NCBI GenBank assembly: GCA_017549805.1
Contig: JAFYNJ010000005.1
Location: 1-64,000 of the forward strand
DNA: 64,000 bases
Direction of reading: 5' to 3'
Source: Bacteroidales bacterium
GTDB lineage: Bacteria; Bacteroidota; Bacteroidia; Bacteroidales; F082
The notes under the pieces: generated by a model
What the model saw: only the letters and a program-made list of their open reading frames with translations
What the model was told of the DNA's origin: nothing
Database searches by the model: none
Position numbers and translations under genes: made by a program
Shown: positions 53,497 through 62,698 of the stretch, one piece after another
Numbering within the stretch: the first letter of the stretch is position 1
Layout of the letters: each line of letters opens with the position of its first letter

Positions 53497-54453
53497 AGAA
53501 AAGTTCTATTAATGATATGGTTATTGTTCTTGCTGCCCTTGACCTCATCGGCGCAGTTGATGGCATGTCGCGGCTTCGTTGAGGACAATTACGACTTCTT
53601 GCTCTATCTTCCAGAAAGTTACCAAAGGGCAGATGAGTTGCCCTTGGTGATGTTTTTGCATGGCAAAAGCCTGAGTGGCGACTCGTTGGAGATGGTGCTG
53701 CGTTACGGCTGTATCGATGCGGTGGTCAGGGGGCGTCGTATCGATGCCATCGTGGTGGCTCCACAGGCCCAGTCGGCATGGGAACCAAAGAAGTTGATTG
53801 CCTTATATGATTGGATTGACGACCATTACAAGGTGGACACCAACCGCTTCTATGTACTTGGCATGAGCATGGGCGGTTACGGCACCTTGGACATGGCGAC
53901 TGCCTATCCCGACAAGATTGCTGCAGCTATAGCGATGTGCGGGGGTGCCTCGGGCAAAGATCTTTGCGGCTTGACCACCATGCCCCTTTGGATCATCCAT
54001 GGCACGGCGGATGAGTCGGTATCGGTGAGTTGTTCCGACCGTGTGGTTGACTTCATGCGCTCGTGCGGCGACACCACGCGCCTGATTTATGATCGCATGG
54101 AAGGAGTGAACCATTCCCGCTTGGCGCGTGTTTTCTACCTTAAGCAGACCTACGACTGGCTGTTTTCCCATTCGCTGTTGGACAAGGACCGTCCTGTCAA
54201 CAGGTCGTTTGCCATGACCACGGAGCTGTTGGATGTGGCCTATAACGACATGGGCATGAAATATCCCATGGAAATCGTGGAATTGGAATATCCGCCAATC
54301 CTTGACAGGAAGCAATACTACATAGTGAAAAAAGGCGAGAGCTTGGCCGAGATTGCGGTGGAGAACTATACGACGGTCTCCATCCTATGCAAGCTCAACA
54401 ATTTCAAGAAAACCGTCAAGCTTTGGCCTGGACGGAAGATTCGGGTGAAATAG
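53494..54453 (+). CDS. Exported alpha/beta hydrolase with C-terminal LysM
   Basis: 319 residues from the ATG at 53494 (a GTG at 53491 is possible). Signal peptide RKVLLMIWLLFLLPLTSSAQ. Catalytic triad candidates: Ser in GMSMGGYG, Asp in IIHGTADES, His in EGVNHSRLA; oxyanion region VMFLHGKS. This resembles feruloyl/acetyl-xylan-type esterases. The last 50 or so residues are a LysM domain (YYIVKKGESLAEIAVENY ... WPGRKIRVK), implying cell-wall attachment. An esterase fused to LysM is unusual; the substrate is unknown. Confidence 0.84.
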   Translation: MRKVLLMIWLLFLLPLTSSAQLMACRGFVEDNYDFLLYLPESYQRADELPLVMFLHGKSLSGDSLEMVLRYGCIDAVVRGRRIDAIVVAPQAQSAWEPKKLIALYDWIDDHYKVDTNRFYVLGMSMGGYGTLDMATAYPDKIAAAIAMCGGASGKDLCGLTTMPLWIIHGTADESVSVSCSDRVVDFMRSCGDTTRLIYDRMEGVNHSRLARVFYLKQTYDWLFSHSLLDKDRPVNRSFAMTTELLDVAYNDMGMKYPMEIVELEYPPILDRKQYYIVKKGESLAEIAVENYTTVSILCKLNNFKKTVKLWPGRKIRVK

Positions 54454-54455
54454 GC

Positions 54456-55208
54456 TCAGTTGATCATCCACGATACGCCGCAACTGATGGCGAAATAATC
54501 CTTTAGGTTTTGGAAATCGAGGTCGGCGGCGATATCGAATTGCAGCCGAGGCGAGGGCATGAAATAGAGTCCGAACTCGGTTAGATACTGGTTTCCTTCG
54601 GGATGAAGGTAGTTGTAGGTCTCCACAAAGGCACCCAAGTCATCCCTGATGTCAAAGCCCAATAGCAGCGATAGGAAGGTGGTGGGAGTGGCCGTTTCGC
54701 CATCCCATTCCGCTCCGGCGTTGTAATAGACATAACACCAGTCGGTGATGCTGTTCTCAAAAACCAAGTACATGGAAGGTGCCAGATGGGAGGGGAGCAG
54801 CTCCGAGGAACCCAAATGTGGTGACTGGACTTGAGCTAAAAAGCCCACCGAAGGTAACCAGCCATCGCCCTCATAGCACTTGAACTTGGCTCCGATGGTA
54901 AGGGGAGCAACACCCATCGTTTTGGTGGCTTGGCCTTCCATCTTTTGGGACACAACGTCAGCGCCAACCCGAAGCTCCACATTCTCGAAGATGCCATAGC
55001 GGACGATGGTGCTTGGGAGGGTGATGGAGCGTTGGTCGGCATCGCGCTCAAAGCCAAAGCCGTTCTCCCAAGAGACCTTGTGGTAAGGCAGCACTTCGGC
55101 GCCCCAGGTGTTTCCGGGACGGTCGGTGGGGAAGGAGATCTCCTCTTCTTGTGCATGGCATAAACAGGCCATGGTCAGCAAAGCAAAAAACAAGATTCTT
55201 TTTTTCAT
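54456..55208 (-). CDS. Outer-membrane transporter-like protein (MetA-pathway of phenol degradation family)
   Basis: 250 residues. Signal peptide KKRILFFALLTMACLCHAQ. Barrel strands with FPTDRPGNTWGAEVLPYHK and VRYGIFENVELRVGADVV, ending CGVSWMIN. Fits the Phenol_MetA_deg (PF13557) fold group, in which the annotated phenol role rarely applies; probably a small barrel of unknown substrate. Only two bases separate its stop from the convergent esterase stop. Confidence 0.75.
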   Translation of the reverse strand: MKKRILFFALLTMACLCHAQEEEISFPTDRPGNTWGAEVLPYHKVSWENGFGFERDADQRSITLPSTIVRYGIFENVELRVGADVVSQKMEGQATKTMGVAPLTIGAKFKCYEGDGWLPSVGFLAQVQSPHLGSSELLPSHLAPSMYLVFENSITDWCYVYYNAGAEWDGETATPTTFLSLLLGFDIRDDLGAFVETYNYLHPEGNQYLTEFGLYFMPSPRLQFDIAADLDFQNLKDYFAISCGVSWMIN

Positions 55209-55228
55209 CGGATCGGGTATTAACTGGG

Positions 55229-55236
55229 CAAATTTA
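55229..55236 (-). promoter_or_regulatory. -7 box of the outer-membrane protein gene
   Basis: TAAATTTG on the minus strand, 20 bases before the ATG; 12 bases from the divergent tpiA box. Confidence 0.55.
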
Positions 55237-55248
55237 CGAAATAATCCG

Positions 55249-55256
55249 TATCTTTG
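55249..55256 (+). promoter_or_regulatory. tpiA -7 box
   Basis: TATCTTTG, 32 bases before the tpiA ATG at 55289. Confidence 0.65.
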
Positions 55257-55288
55257 CCTATCTTGAATTCTTTAAAACCTATATCATA

Positions 55289-56068
55289 ATGAGAAGCAAA
55301 ATCGTAGCAGGAAACTGGAAAATGAACCTCACCTTTGATGAGGCTGATACCTTGGTCAACGACATCCTTGATCGTTTGGAGGAACAGGAGGACATGAAAT
55401 GCGAAGTGATCATCTGTCCGCCATTCCCGTATTTGGAGATGCTCACCGACATGGAGTTTGAGGAGCAACAGTTCAACGTGGGCGCACAGAACTGCAGCGC
55501 CTACGACAAGGGCGCCTACACGGGCGAAGTGTCGGCCAAGATGCTGAAGTCGCTCGATGTGGACTACTGCATCATCGGGCATAGCGAGAGGAGGAAGTAT
55601 TTCGCTGAAACCAATGAGATCCTTGCCGAGAAGATCAACCGCTTGATCGAAAATAACATGTCGCCCATCTATTGCGTAGGCGAGGTGCTGGAAGAGCGCG
55701 AAGCGGGACGCCACTTCGAGGTGGTGAAGGAACAGCTTGAGAAAGGCCTGTTCCACCTCGATGGCGATGCCATTTATGACGCCATCATTGCCTACGAACC
55801 CGTTTGGGCTATTGGCACGGGCAAGACAGCCACGCCTGAGCAAGCGCAGGAAATGCATGCCTACATCCGTTCGTTGGTGAAAGAGCATTATGATGAAGCC
55901 GCAGCTGACGACATTCGCATTCTGTACGGCGGCAGTTGCAATGCCAAGAATGCCACAGAGCTGTTTTCGCAACCTGATGTGGACGGTGGCTTGATCGGCG
56001 GTGCCTCGCTGAAGGCTGACGACTTTGTCTCCATTTGCAAACAAGCGTCTGAAATAGTTGAGAGTTGA
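55289..56068 (+). CDS. tpiA: Triosephosphate isomerase
   Basis: 259 residues from the ATG at 55289. The frame is open to 55151 but that would cross the promoter. Interconverts DHAP and glyceraldehyde 3-phosphate. Catalytic Lys in AGNWKMN, His in IIGHSERR, Glu in AYEPVWAIGTGKTA, and phosphate loop LYGGSCN with GGASL. Slightly longer than usual (250). First gene of a three-gene run with prmA. Confidence 0.96.
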   Translation: MRSKIVAGNWKMNLTFDEADTLVNDILDRLEEQEDMKCEVIICPPFPYLEMLTDMEFEEQQFNVGAQNCSAYDKGAYTGEVSAKMLKSLDVDYCIIGHSERRKYFAETNEILAEKINRLIENNMSPIYCVGEVLEEREAGRHFEVVKEQLEKGLFHLDGDAIYDAIIAYEPVWAIGTGKTATPEQAQEMHAYIRSLVKEHYDEAAADDIRILYGGSCNAKNATELFSQPDVDGGLIGGASLKADDFVSICKQASEIVES

Positions 56069-56083
56069 AAGTTTAGAGTTTAG
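56056..56083. repeat. Heptad tandem repeat, four units
   Basis: AGTTGAG-AGTTGAA-AGTTTAG-AGTTTAG. It contains the tpiA stop codon (TGA, 56066-56068) and ends two bases before the prmA ATG. Confidence 0.88.
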
Positions 56084-56085
56084 AG

Positions 56086-56916
56086 ATGAAGACTATAGAA
56101 TACTCGTTTACTTTGCCTACATCCGATATTCAGCACGACATGCTGACGACAATGCTTGGGGAGTTGGGCTTCGACTCGTTCATGGACGACGACATGGCGC
56201 TGAAAGCCTACTGCACCGAGGACCAGCGCGACGATAACGCCGTGGCTGATCTGCTGTTGATGGATGCTTTCAAAGGAATTCATCTACTCGGTGTGGAGGA
56301 GATGCCCGACAAGGACTGGAACGAGGTCTGGGAAGCGTCTTATCAACCTGTCATCGTCAATGAGCGTTGCCGCGTGAGGGCACCGTTCCATGAGCCGGAT
56401 CCAAGTTATGAATTTGATTTGGTCATCGAGCCGAAAATGTCGTTCGGCACGGCCAACCACGAGACCACGGCACAGATCATCCAGCTGATGCTGGAAACCG
56501 ACTTCCAGGGCAAAGAGGTACTCGACATGGGCAGTGGAACGGCCGTTTTGGCCATCCTCGCCAAGAAGTTGGGTGCCGCTCGCACCGTGGCCATCGACAA
56601 CGACGAGTGGGCCTATAACAATGCCTTTACCAACGTGGCACTCAATAGCATCGAAGACATCGAGATAGTGCTGGGGGATGCCCATGCCATCGGCGATGCC
56701 CTGTACGACATCATCCTCGCCAACATCAACCGCAACATCCTGTTGCGTGACATGCATTGCTATGTCGATGCCATGCGACCTCAGGCGCGAATCTTCTTCA
56801 GCGGATTCTATGAAGAGGATCTGGAAAGCATTAAAGAGGAGGCACAACGGTTGGGACTGAACTATGTTTGCCATCTTGCGAGAAACAAGTGGGTGGCGGC
56901 TGAATTTGAAAAATAA
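56086..56916 (+). CDS. prmA: Ribosomal protein L11 methyltransferase
   Basis: 276 residues. Trimethylates L11 using S-adenosylmethionine. N-terminal substrate-binding part, then the Rossmann motif VLDMGSGTAVLAILAKKLGA and the post-motif ILANINRNILL (NPPF-like position). Next gene follows after four bases. Confidence 0.92.
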   Translation: MKTIEYSFTLPTSDIQHDMLTTMLGELGFDSFMDDDMALKAYCTEDQRDDNAVADLLLMDAFKGIHLLGVEEMPDKDWNEVWEASYQPVIVNERCRVRAPFHEPDPSYEFDLVIEPKMSFGTANHETTAQIIQLMLETDFQGKEVLDMGSGTAVLAILAKKLGAARTVAIDNDEWAYNNAFTNVALNSIEDIEIVLGDAHAIGDALYDIILANINRNILLRDMHCYVDAMRPQARIFFSGFYEEDLESIKEEAQRLGLNYVCHLARNKWVAAEFEK

Positions 56917-56920
56917 CATT

Positions 56921-59900
56921 ATGAAAAGGGTTGTATTGGTATGGGTGGCGCTCTTGTCCATTGTCGTGGGAGGCTTCGCCCAATCGACGCATTTCTCCAC
57001 AGATAAGGACCGTTTCATCGAGGAGCTGAAAGCTTATCTTACCTCTGCGACCTCAAAGGATGACAGGGTCGAGGCTGAGGCCTTGATGAAAGATTTTCAG
57101 GGTGTTTGGAACATGCATTATGATGCCACCGAAGCCGCCTTGGCCATCGACTTGTATGAGTTGATGCGCAGCAAGACCGCCAATCGAGCCTATTACAACA
57201 TCTTTACCTTTACGGAGGTTTTGCTTCGAGCGCCCTATAACGGCATGACGAAAGGCGACATGAACCGTTTCCTTAACTATACCAAGCGTCGCTTTGCCCA
57301 ACGCCAGGCCCAAATGGACAAATACCTGAAGTCGTGCCGTGACCTCTTTGTCGATCATCTGATGGCGGAAAAAGGCGCTACCCAATGGATTGCCCCCAAC
57401 GCCAATTTCACTTTCCCTACCGATACCGCCTGCCTGTTCGTCGTTAAGCAATGCGACCTCATGCTCAAGTCGGATAACGACCAATCGGTCATTCACGACA
57501 CGTATGGAAGGTTTAACCTTGAAACCCGTCAATGGGTTGGCCAAGGGGGACGCGTCGATTGGAGTCGTTTTGGCATTCCCACCGATAAGGTGTACGGCAT
57601 TCTCGACGACTACCAAATCAATCTGAATGCCTCCAGCTACCGTATTGAGACCATCAATTTCTACAACATGGACTATTTCACGCGTCCATGTCTCTGCTCC
57701 TTTGAAGATGCAGTCACTAACGCGACACCAAACGAGAAGACCATGTTCCCGAAAGCCATGTCGAAAGGCGACAATGTGGAGTTTGGGAAGCTGTTTGGCA
57801 ACATAGAGTTTCTTGGCGGTTTCGGCATGGTGGGCAATGCAGTGAACTTCTTTGGCGACGGCGATCATCCCGCCCAGTTTGTTTTCAGACATCGCAACCG
57901 CGTGACGGTCAGGGTTAGGGCGAAACGTTTCATCATGTCGGACAAGAGCCTGATCTCAAGCCAAGCGAGTGCGCGTGTCTATCTGTATGATTCCGTCCAT
58001 CAGACCGTCGATTCCATCTATCACAACGATTTGGGCTTCTGGTACAACAACGACAAGAACCAGGTGCTGCTCTATCGTAAGGACAACGGTGTGGGGACAG
58101 GCCCTTTCCACGACACCTATCACGAATACGACATCTTTTTGGAAGCCATCTATTGGGATCGAAACACGGATGTCATGGAGTTCCGTCGTTTGGAAGGCAC
58201 CAGCGGCGACAGCGAGGGCGTGGTTTCGTCGGTAAACTATTTTAGGAAGGCCGATTACCTAAAGATCCAGGCGCTTGACATGAAGCATCCCATGGAGAAC
58301 CTGAACCAGTTTGTCAAGCTGTTCGCTGATGAGCATCACCGATTCAATATCCACGACTATGTGGCCTATATCAAATACCCCCTTTCGCAAGTGCTTTCGC
58401 TGATACTGAACCTGCAGGCGGAAGGCTATCTTGAATTTGAGAAGGATACACAGACGGTGACTATTCTGGATCGATTCTTCGATGTGTTGGCATCGGACCA
58501 CAACGAGTTTGATTTTGATGTGATCAAGTTCCAGACCCGTACCACCGATCGCCAGCCCAATATCCGTCTCTCGCTGCGTTCCAACGACATGCAGGTTTAT
58601 GGCATCCATGAAGATCAGGTCAAGGCCAATATGCCAGCTGTCACCTTGAGCGACTTCAAGCATGTATTGATTTTGCTCGACGATGCCAGCATCGTGTTGA
58701 AAAAGCACCGCGATTTCTTCTTCTCAGGATGCGTTATGGCGGGAATGTACGAGTTCTTCACCAAAGACTGTTTCTTCAACTACAATAGGTTTGCCATTGT
58801 AATGAACGATGTGGATTCGCTGCGTTTCTATGCGCGTTTCAACGACAAGGTGTATCCGGTTGAAGGTACTTTGGAACGGCTTGCAGGGACGCTGGAAATA
58901 GACGAGAACGACAATAAGTCGAGCGTGAGAGAGACCCCCGACTATCCGAAGTTCCATAGCACGGGCAATGCCTACAAGTTCTACAGAAACATCAACGGAG
59001 GGGTTTTCGATCCGGCGTTGTCTTCCGATTCCATCAGCGATGAGGTGCTGGCCGGCAAGTTCTACTATTGCCTCGATCCTTTTACGGCGGAGCGACTCGA
59101 CAACCTGAACAGCGAGGATATCGCCCTAAAGGGCAGGTTAGTGTCGGGAGGCATTTTTCCCGACATTGTGGAGCCTTTGGTGGTGATGGAGGACCATTCC
59201 CTTGGCTTCAAGCATCAGATCGGCAACGGTGACAGCGATAGCTATCCCATGTTTGGCGGCAAGGGAGGCTTCCATCAGGAGGTGTTCCTTTCCGACGAGG
59301 GCTTCTTCGGCCAAGGACAGCTGGATGTGGAATCTTCGGAGTTTATGGCACCGCATTTCGACTTTTATCTCGATTCCGTTACTGCTGCGGTGCAGTCGTT
59401 CGTGATGCACGAGAGCAATGCGGGCACTACTTTCCCGAAGGCGACCTGCGGTCCGATGGAGGTGAAATGGGATCTCACGGAACCCCGGCTTTACGCCACC
59501 ACCCTGGAGGAGCCGATCTGCATGTATGACAGCACCTTCTTCCGTGGAACAACCAAGCTCTCCGACGCGGGCTTCCTCGGCGACGGCGTGCTGACCTTCG
59601 GTCTGACACGTTTCAACTCGAAATATTTCGACTTCGATGCCCGCTCCTTTGTGGCCGATTCCTCCGACTTCGTGCTGTATGACGAGGATGCCGTCACGGA
59701 GGCTTTCCTGGCCGACAATTACCGCCTGAATGTGAATCTGGGTGCCAAGCAGGTGCAGTTTGGCTATCTCGACGCAAAGAGCAATCTGGACTTCCCGTTG
59801 AACAAGTTCTATTGCTCCTTGAACCAAGCGGAATGGGACATGGCTTCGAACAGCATCCATCTGCATGGCGAAGCCTCCGAGTTCGTGTCGCTGCTGCCTG

Positions 59901-61372
59901 AGCAGGATTCCCTTTCGTTCTATAGCACCAATGCCGACTACGACATGAACGAATATGTCATCCATGCCCATGAGGTGAAGTCGGTGAAGGTGGCCGACGC
60001 GGAGATTGTGCCTTGGGACTTCAACATCGACATCATGCGCAACGCGGAGATCAGCCCGTTGGAGCATGCCACCATCGTCGCCGATACGGCCAATCAGGCT
60101 CATGTGTTCAAGGATGCGGCTGTTTCCATCTATAGCCGCCATGACTATTCGGCTTTGGGAACCAAGGATTATCTTGACTCCGAGGGTGTGGCTACACCAT
60201 TGTTTTTCGACGCCATCGCTCCTGTTGACGGCATTACCGTGGGGCATGCTGAGATTGCAGATACCTTGTGGTTCATGTTGAATCCCTATTTCGGTTTCAA
60301 GGGTGAGGTCATCTCAACGGCAAACCGTCCGTTCGATCTATATGATGGCTACTACCGTTTGGACCAATCATGCCTTGAAGACACCGTGTGGTTTGTCTCG
60401 GCCACGGAAATCGATCCCGAAGCGGTCAGTATTGACATTGACATGAACAAGGTGCGGAAGGTGCGTCAGGGATTTTTCAACGGCTTGTGCTATGAATACG
60501 GAAGCAAGGGCGGCTATCATGTCAATTTTATGAAACCCATGAATCCTGAGACGGTGGATGTAACCGTTCAGAACGGCACCCTGACCTACGATGTGGAGCA
60601 TCAGAGCTATGTGATACAGGATACGCTGCGTTCCGATCAGGAGTTACGGCTTTCCGAGCGTTGCGTGGTCACCAAGCACGGCACTTCGAACCTGGGATTC
60701 GACGAAGGCTTGACGCAATTCACCTGTTATGGTGAATACGTGAACTATCCCAACGACAGCGTGACCATTGATGTGTTGAATGTGTTCAAGGCTCCGATCT
60801 TTGACGATGAAGTATTGCAGGAGATTGCTGAAATCTACGCCATGGTGGACGGCGAAGCCATCGACCTTACCAAGACCAATTGGCTGGATTACCTACGTTC
60901 CGAAAAGGGAGAGGGAGCCGTTGCCACCATGCAACAGGAGATCGAGCTTTCGGGCTATCCCGAGGTATCTGATGACAGCTTCTACGACAACACCATCGTG
61001 ATTCCTTCGCTGAAGATGGTTTGGAATCCTGAATTGAGGGCATTTGTGTCGGTTGGCAAGATCGGTCTGGGCAATCTCGGGAAGCATGTTGTAAACCGTT
61101 ATGTAGATGGTCGCGTGGTTTACGACAAGCGCTTGGGAGTCATCACCTATTTCTTCGAGAACGACCTGTTCATGACCTATTTGAGCTACAATTGCGGGGA
61201 TGGTCAACTGCAGGTCCATGCCACTTACGGGACCATCAATGCACGCCTTTCGGAGATGGATGAAAAGAGCCGTGAAACACGATCGGGAAATTCCTATTTT
61301 GAGTATGTGGTCACGCCTTACGAAGCGATTACCGGTTTCTTGACCAAGTTGAGACGAGCGGGGGCTTATTAG
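56921..61372 (+). CDS. Very large exported protein of unknown function
   Basis: 1483 residues from the ATG at 56921, chosen because it starts the signal peptide KRVVLVWVALLSIVVGGFAQ. No domain recognised. Residues about 15-150 are helical (FIEELKAYLTSATSKDDRVE); the remainder is long, beta-rich and aspartate/aromatic-rich with recurring strand-turn units and no obvious short-period repeat. The C-terminus (YVVTPYEAITGFLTKLRRAG) is not a T9SS tail. Four bases after prmA, so likely the same mRNA. It may act in the envelope; that is inference from the signal peptide only. Confidence 0.8.
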   Translation: MKRVVLVWVALLSIVVGGFAQSTHFSTDKDRFIEELKAYLTSATSKDDRVEAEALMKDFQGVWNMHYDATEAALAIDLYELMRSKTANRAYYNIFTFTEVLLRAPYNGMTKGDMNRFLNYTKRRFAQRQAQMDKYLKSCRDLFVDHLMAEKGATQWIAPNANFTFPTDTACLFVVKQCDLMLKSDNDQSVIHDTYGRFNLETRQWVGQGGRVDWSRFGIPTDKVYGILDDYQINLNASSYRIETINFYNMDYFTRPCLCSFEDAVTNATPNEKTMFPKAMSKGDNVEFGKLFGNIEFLGGFGMVGNAVNFFGDGDHPAQFVFRHRNRVTVRVRAKRFIMSDKSLISSQASARVYLYDSVHQTVDSIYHNDLGFWYNNDKNQVLLYRKDNGVGTGPFHDTYHEYDIFLEAIYWDRNTDVMEFRRLEGTSGDSEGVVSSVNYFRKADYLKIQALDMKHPMENLNQFVKLFADEHHRFNIHDYVAYIKYPLSQVLSLILNLQAEGYLEFEKDTQTVTILDRFFDVLASDHNEFDFDVIKFQTRTTDRQPNIRLSLRSNDMQVYGIHEDQVKANMPAVTLSDFKHVLILLDDASIVLKKHRDFFFSGCVMAGMYEFFTKDCFFNYNRFAIVMNDVDSLRFYARFNDKVYPVEGTLERLAGTLEIDENDNKSSVRETPDYPKFHSTGNAYKFYRNINGGVFDPALSSDSISDEVLAGKFYYCLDPFTAERLDNLNSEDIALKGRLVSGGIFPDIVEPLVVMEDHSLGFKHQIGNGDSDSYPMFGGKGGFHQEVFLSDEGFFGQGQLDVESSEFMAPHFDFYLDSVTAAVQSFVMHESNAGTTFPKATCGPMEVKWDLTEPRLYATTLEEPICMYDSTFFRGTTKLSDAGFLGDGVLTFGLTRFNSKYFDFDARSFVADSSDFVLYDEDAVTEAFLADNYRLNVNLGAKQVQFGYLDAKSNLDFPLNKFYCSLNQAEWDMASNSIHLHGEASEFVSLLPEQDSLSFYSTNADYDMNEYVIHAHEVKSVKVADAEIVPWDFNIDIMRNAEISPLEHATIVADTANQAHVFKDAAVSIYSRHDYSALGTKDYLDSEGVATPLFFDAIAPVDGITVGHAEIADTLWFMLNPYFGFKGEVISTANRPFDLYDGYYRLDQSCLEDTVWFVSATEIDPEAVSIDIDMNKVRKVRQGFFNGLCYEYGSKGGYHVNFMKPMNPETVDVTVQNGTLTYDVEHQSYVIQDTLRSDQELRLSERCVVTKHGTSNLGFDEGLTQFTCYGEYVNYPNDSVTIDVLNVFKAPIFDDEVLQEIAEIYAMVDGEAIDLTKTNWLDYLRSEKGEGAVATMQQEIELSGYPEVSDDSFYDNTIVIPSLKMVWNPELRAFVSVGKIGLGNLGKHVVNRYVDGRVVYDKRLGVITYFFENDLFMTYLSYNCGDGQLQVHATYGTINARLSEMDEKSRETRSGNSYFEYVVTPYEAITGFLTKLRRAGAY

Positions 61373-61398
61373 AGTTGAGAGTTGAGAGTTTAGAGAGA
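61371..61398. repeat. Heptad tandem repeat, three to four units
   Basis: AGAGTTG-AGAGTTG-AGAGTTT-AGAGAGA, starting within the stop codon of the large exported protein. Confidence 0.85.
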
Positions 61399-61453
61399 GG
61401 GGAAGCCGTCAATATTATTTTTTTGAAAAATGATAAAGGATTGGATTTTTTTG

Positions 61454-61461
61454 TATTTTTG
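61454..61461 (+). promoter_or_regulatory. dnaN -7 box
   Basis: TATTTTTG, 56 bases before the dnaN ATG; the -33 element is unclear. Confidence 0.5.
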
Positions 61462-61517
61462 TAGATTGGTGAATTGGATAAATAGCGATTAGAAATAACA
61501 ATTAAATACAAGAGACA

Positions 61518-62645
61518 ATGAAATTTATCGTATCAAGTTTGAAATTGCTGAAGAACCTTCAGGCCATGAGTGGCGTGATCGGCTCAAACAACACTTTGCC
61601 TATTTTGGATGACTTCCTGTTCCAGTTGAGTGATTCGGGACTGAAAATCACGGTGTCCGACCTTGAGACGACGATGACGGTGACCATGCAGCCCGATATG
61701 GTGGAAGGCGCTGGTGAAGTGACCATCCCAGCCAGGATCCTGCTCGACATCATGAAGAACTTCCCGGATGTCCCCGTTACCATCAACGTGGCGGAGGATA
61801 CCCTGGCAGTGGTGTTGAGAGCCGGTGACGGCCAATACAAGCTGTCGGGTCACAAGAGCGACGAGTTCCCGCAGATTCCTGTGATGGAAGACACTTCTGC
61901 ATGGGAGATTCCCGCCGATGTGTTGGCAGCCGGTTTCGAGAAGACCGTGTTTGCCACGGGCAACGACGAAATCCGTCCGATCATGTCGGGCGTGCTGATG
62001 GAGATGAAGGAAAACTACCTGACCTTTGTGGCTACCGATGCCCACAAGCTGGTCCGTTACAGAAGAATGGACGTCAGGTCTGACGTGGTGGCATCCTTCA
62101 TTATGCCCAAGAAGCCCATCAACCAGTTGAAGAACATCCTGGGCACCATGGCCGACGAGCCTGTGAAGATCGAGTTCAACAGAACCAACGCTTCCTACGT
62201 GTTCGGCGACTACAAGTTGGTGTGCCGTCTGATTGAAGGCCATTATCCGAACTACGAGGCCGTCATTCCCGCCAACAACCCCAACCAGCTGGTCATCGAC
62301 CGCCAGTCGTTCCTGTCGGCCATCCGCCGTGTAGCTGTGTTCTCCAGCAAGGCTACCCATCAGGTGCGCTTCAAGATCACAGGTCAGGAGATCCTGCTGA
62401 CAGCCGAAGACATCGACTTCTACAACGAAGCCAAGGAACGCTTGTCGTGCAGCTATTCGGGCGATGATATCGAAATCGGATTCAACTCACGTTTCTTCCA
62501 AGAGATGTTGAACAACCTCGATACCGAAGAGGTGAAGCTTGAGATGTCGGCACCGAACCGCGCGGGCATCCTCACGCCTGTCAACAATGAAAAGGCAGGG
62601 GAGGACATCCTGATGCTCCTGATGCCGGTGATGTTGAATTCGTAA
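61518..62645 (+). CDS. dnaN: DNA polymerase III beta subunit (sliding clamp)
   Basis: 375 residues, standard length. Forms the ring that tethers the replicase to DNA. Three repeated clamp domains: MKFIVSSLKLLKNLQAMSGV, AAGFEKTVFATGNDEIRPIM, VIDRQSFLSAIRRVAVFSS. The C-terminus is IMLLMPVML-like (DILMLLMPVMLNS). Not next to dnaA or recF, so the usual origin cluster is split here. Confidence 0.96.
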   Translation: MKFIVSSLKLLKNLQAMSGVIGSNNTLPILDDFLFQLSDSGLKITVSDLETTMTVTMQPDMVEGAGEVTIPARILLDIMKNFPDVPVTINVAEDTLAVVLRAGDGQYKLSGHKSDEFPQIPVMEDTSAWEIPADVLAAGFEKTVFATGNDEIRPIMSGVLMEMKENYLTFVATDAHKLVRYRRMDVRSDVVASFIMPKKPINQLKNILGTMADEPVKIEFNRTNASYVFGDYKLVCRLIEGHYPNYEAVIPANNPNQLVIDRQSFLSAIRRVAVFSSKATHQVRFKITGQEILLTAEDIDFYNEAKERLSCSYSGDDIEIGFNSRFFQEMLNNLDTEEVKLEMSAPNRAGILTPVNNEKAGEDILMLLMPVMLNS

Positions 62646-62662
62646 GGCTTGATGCTTTAAAT

Positions 62663-62693
62663 AAAAAGCCCCGCCGTTTGGCGGGGCTTTTTT
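62663..62693. terminator. Bidirectional terminator between dnaN and pckA
   Basis: GCCCCGCC (62668-62675) and GGCGGGGC (62680-62687), with A-runs on the left and T-runs on the right, serving both convergent genes. Confidence 0.92.
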
Positions 62694-62698
62694 GTTGA

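Noticed and set aside
55151-55288. Upstream extension of triosephosphate isomerase
   Set aside because: It overlaps both divergent promoters; the family N-terminus begins at 55289.
61373-61517. Replication origin next to dnaN
   Set aside because: No DnaA-box cluster is visible and dnaA is absent from the window; only a heptad repeat and a -7 box are seen.
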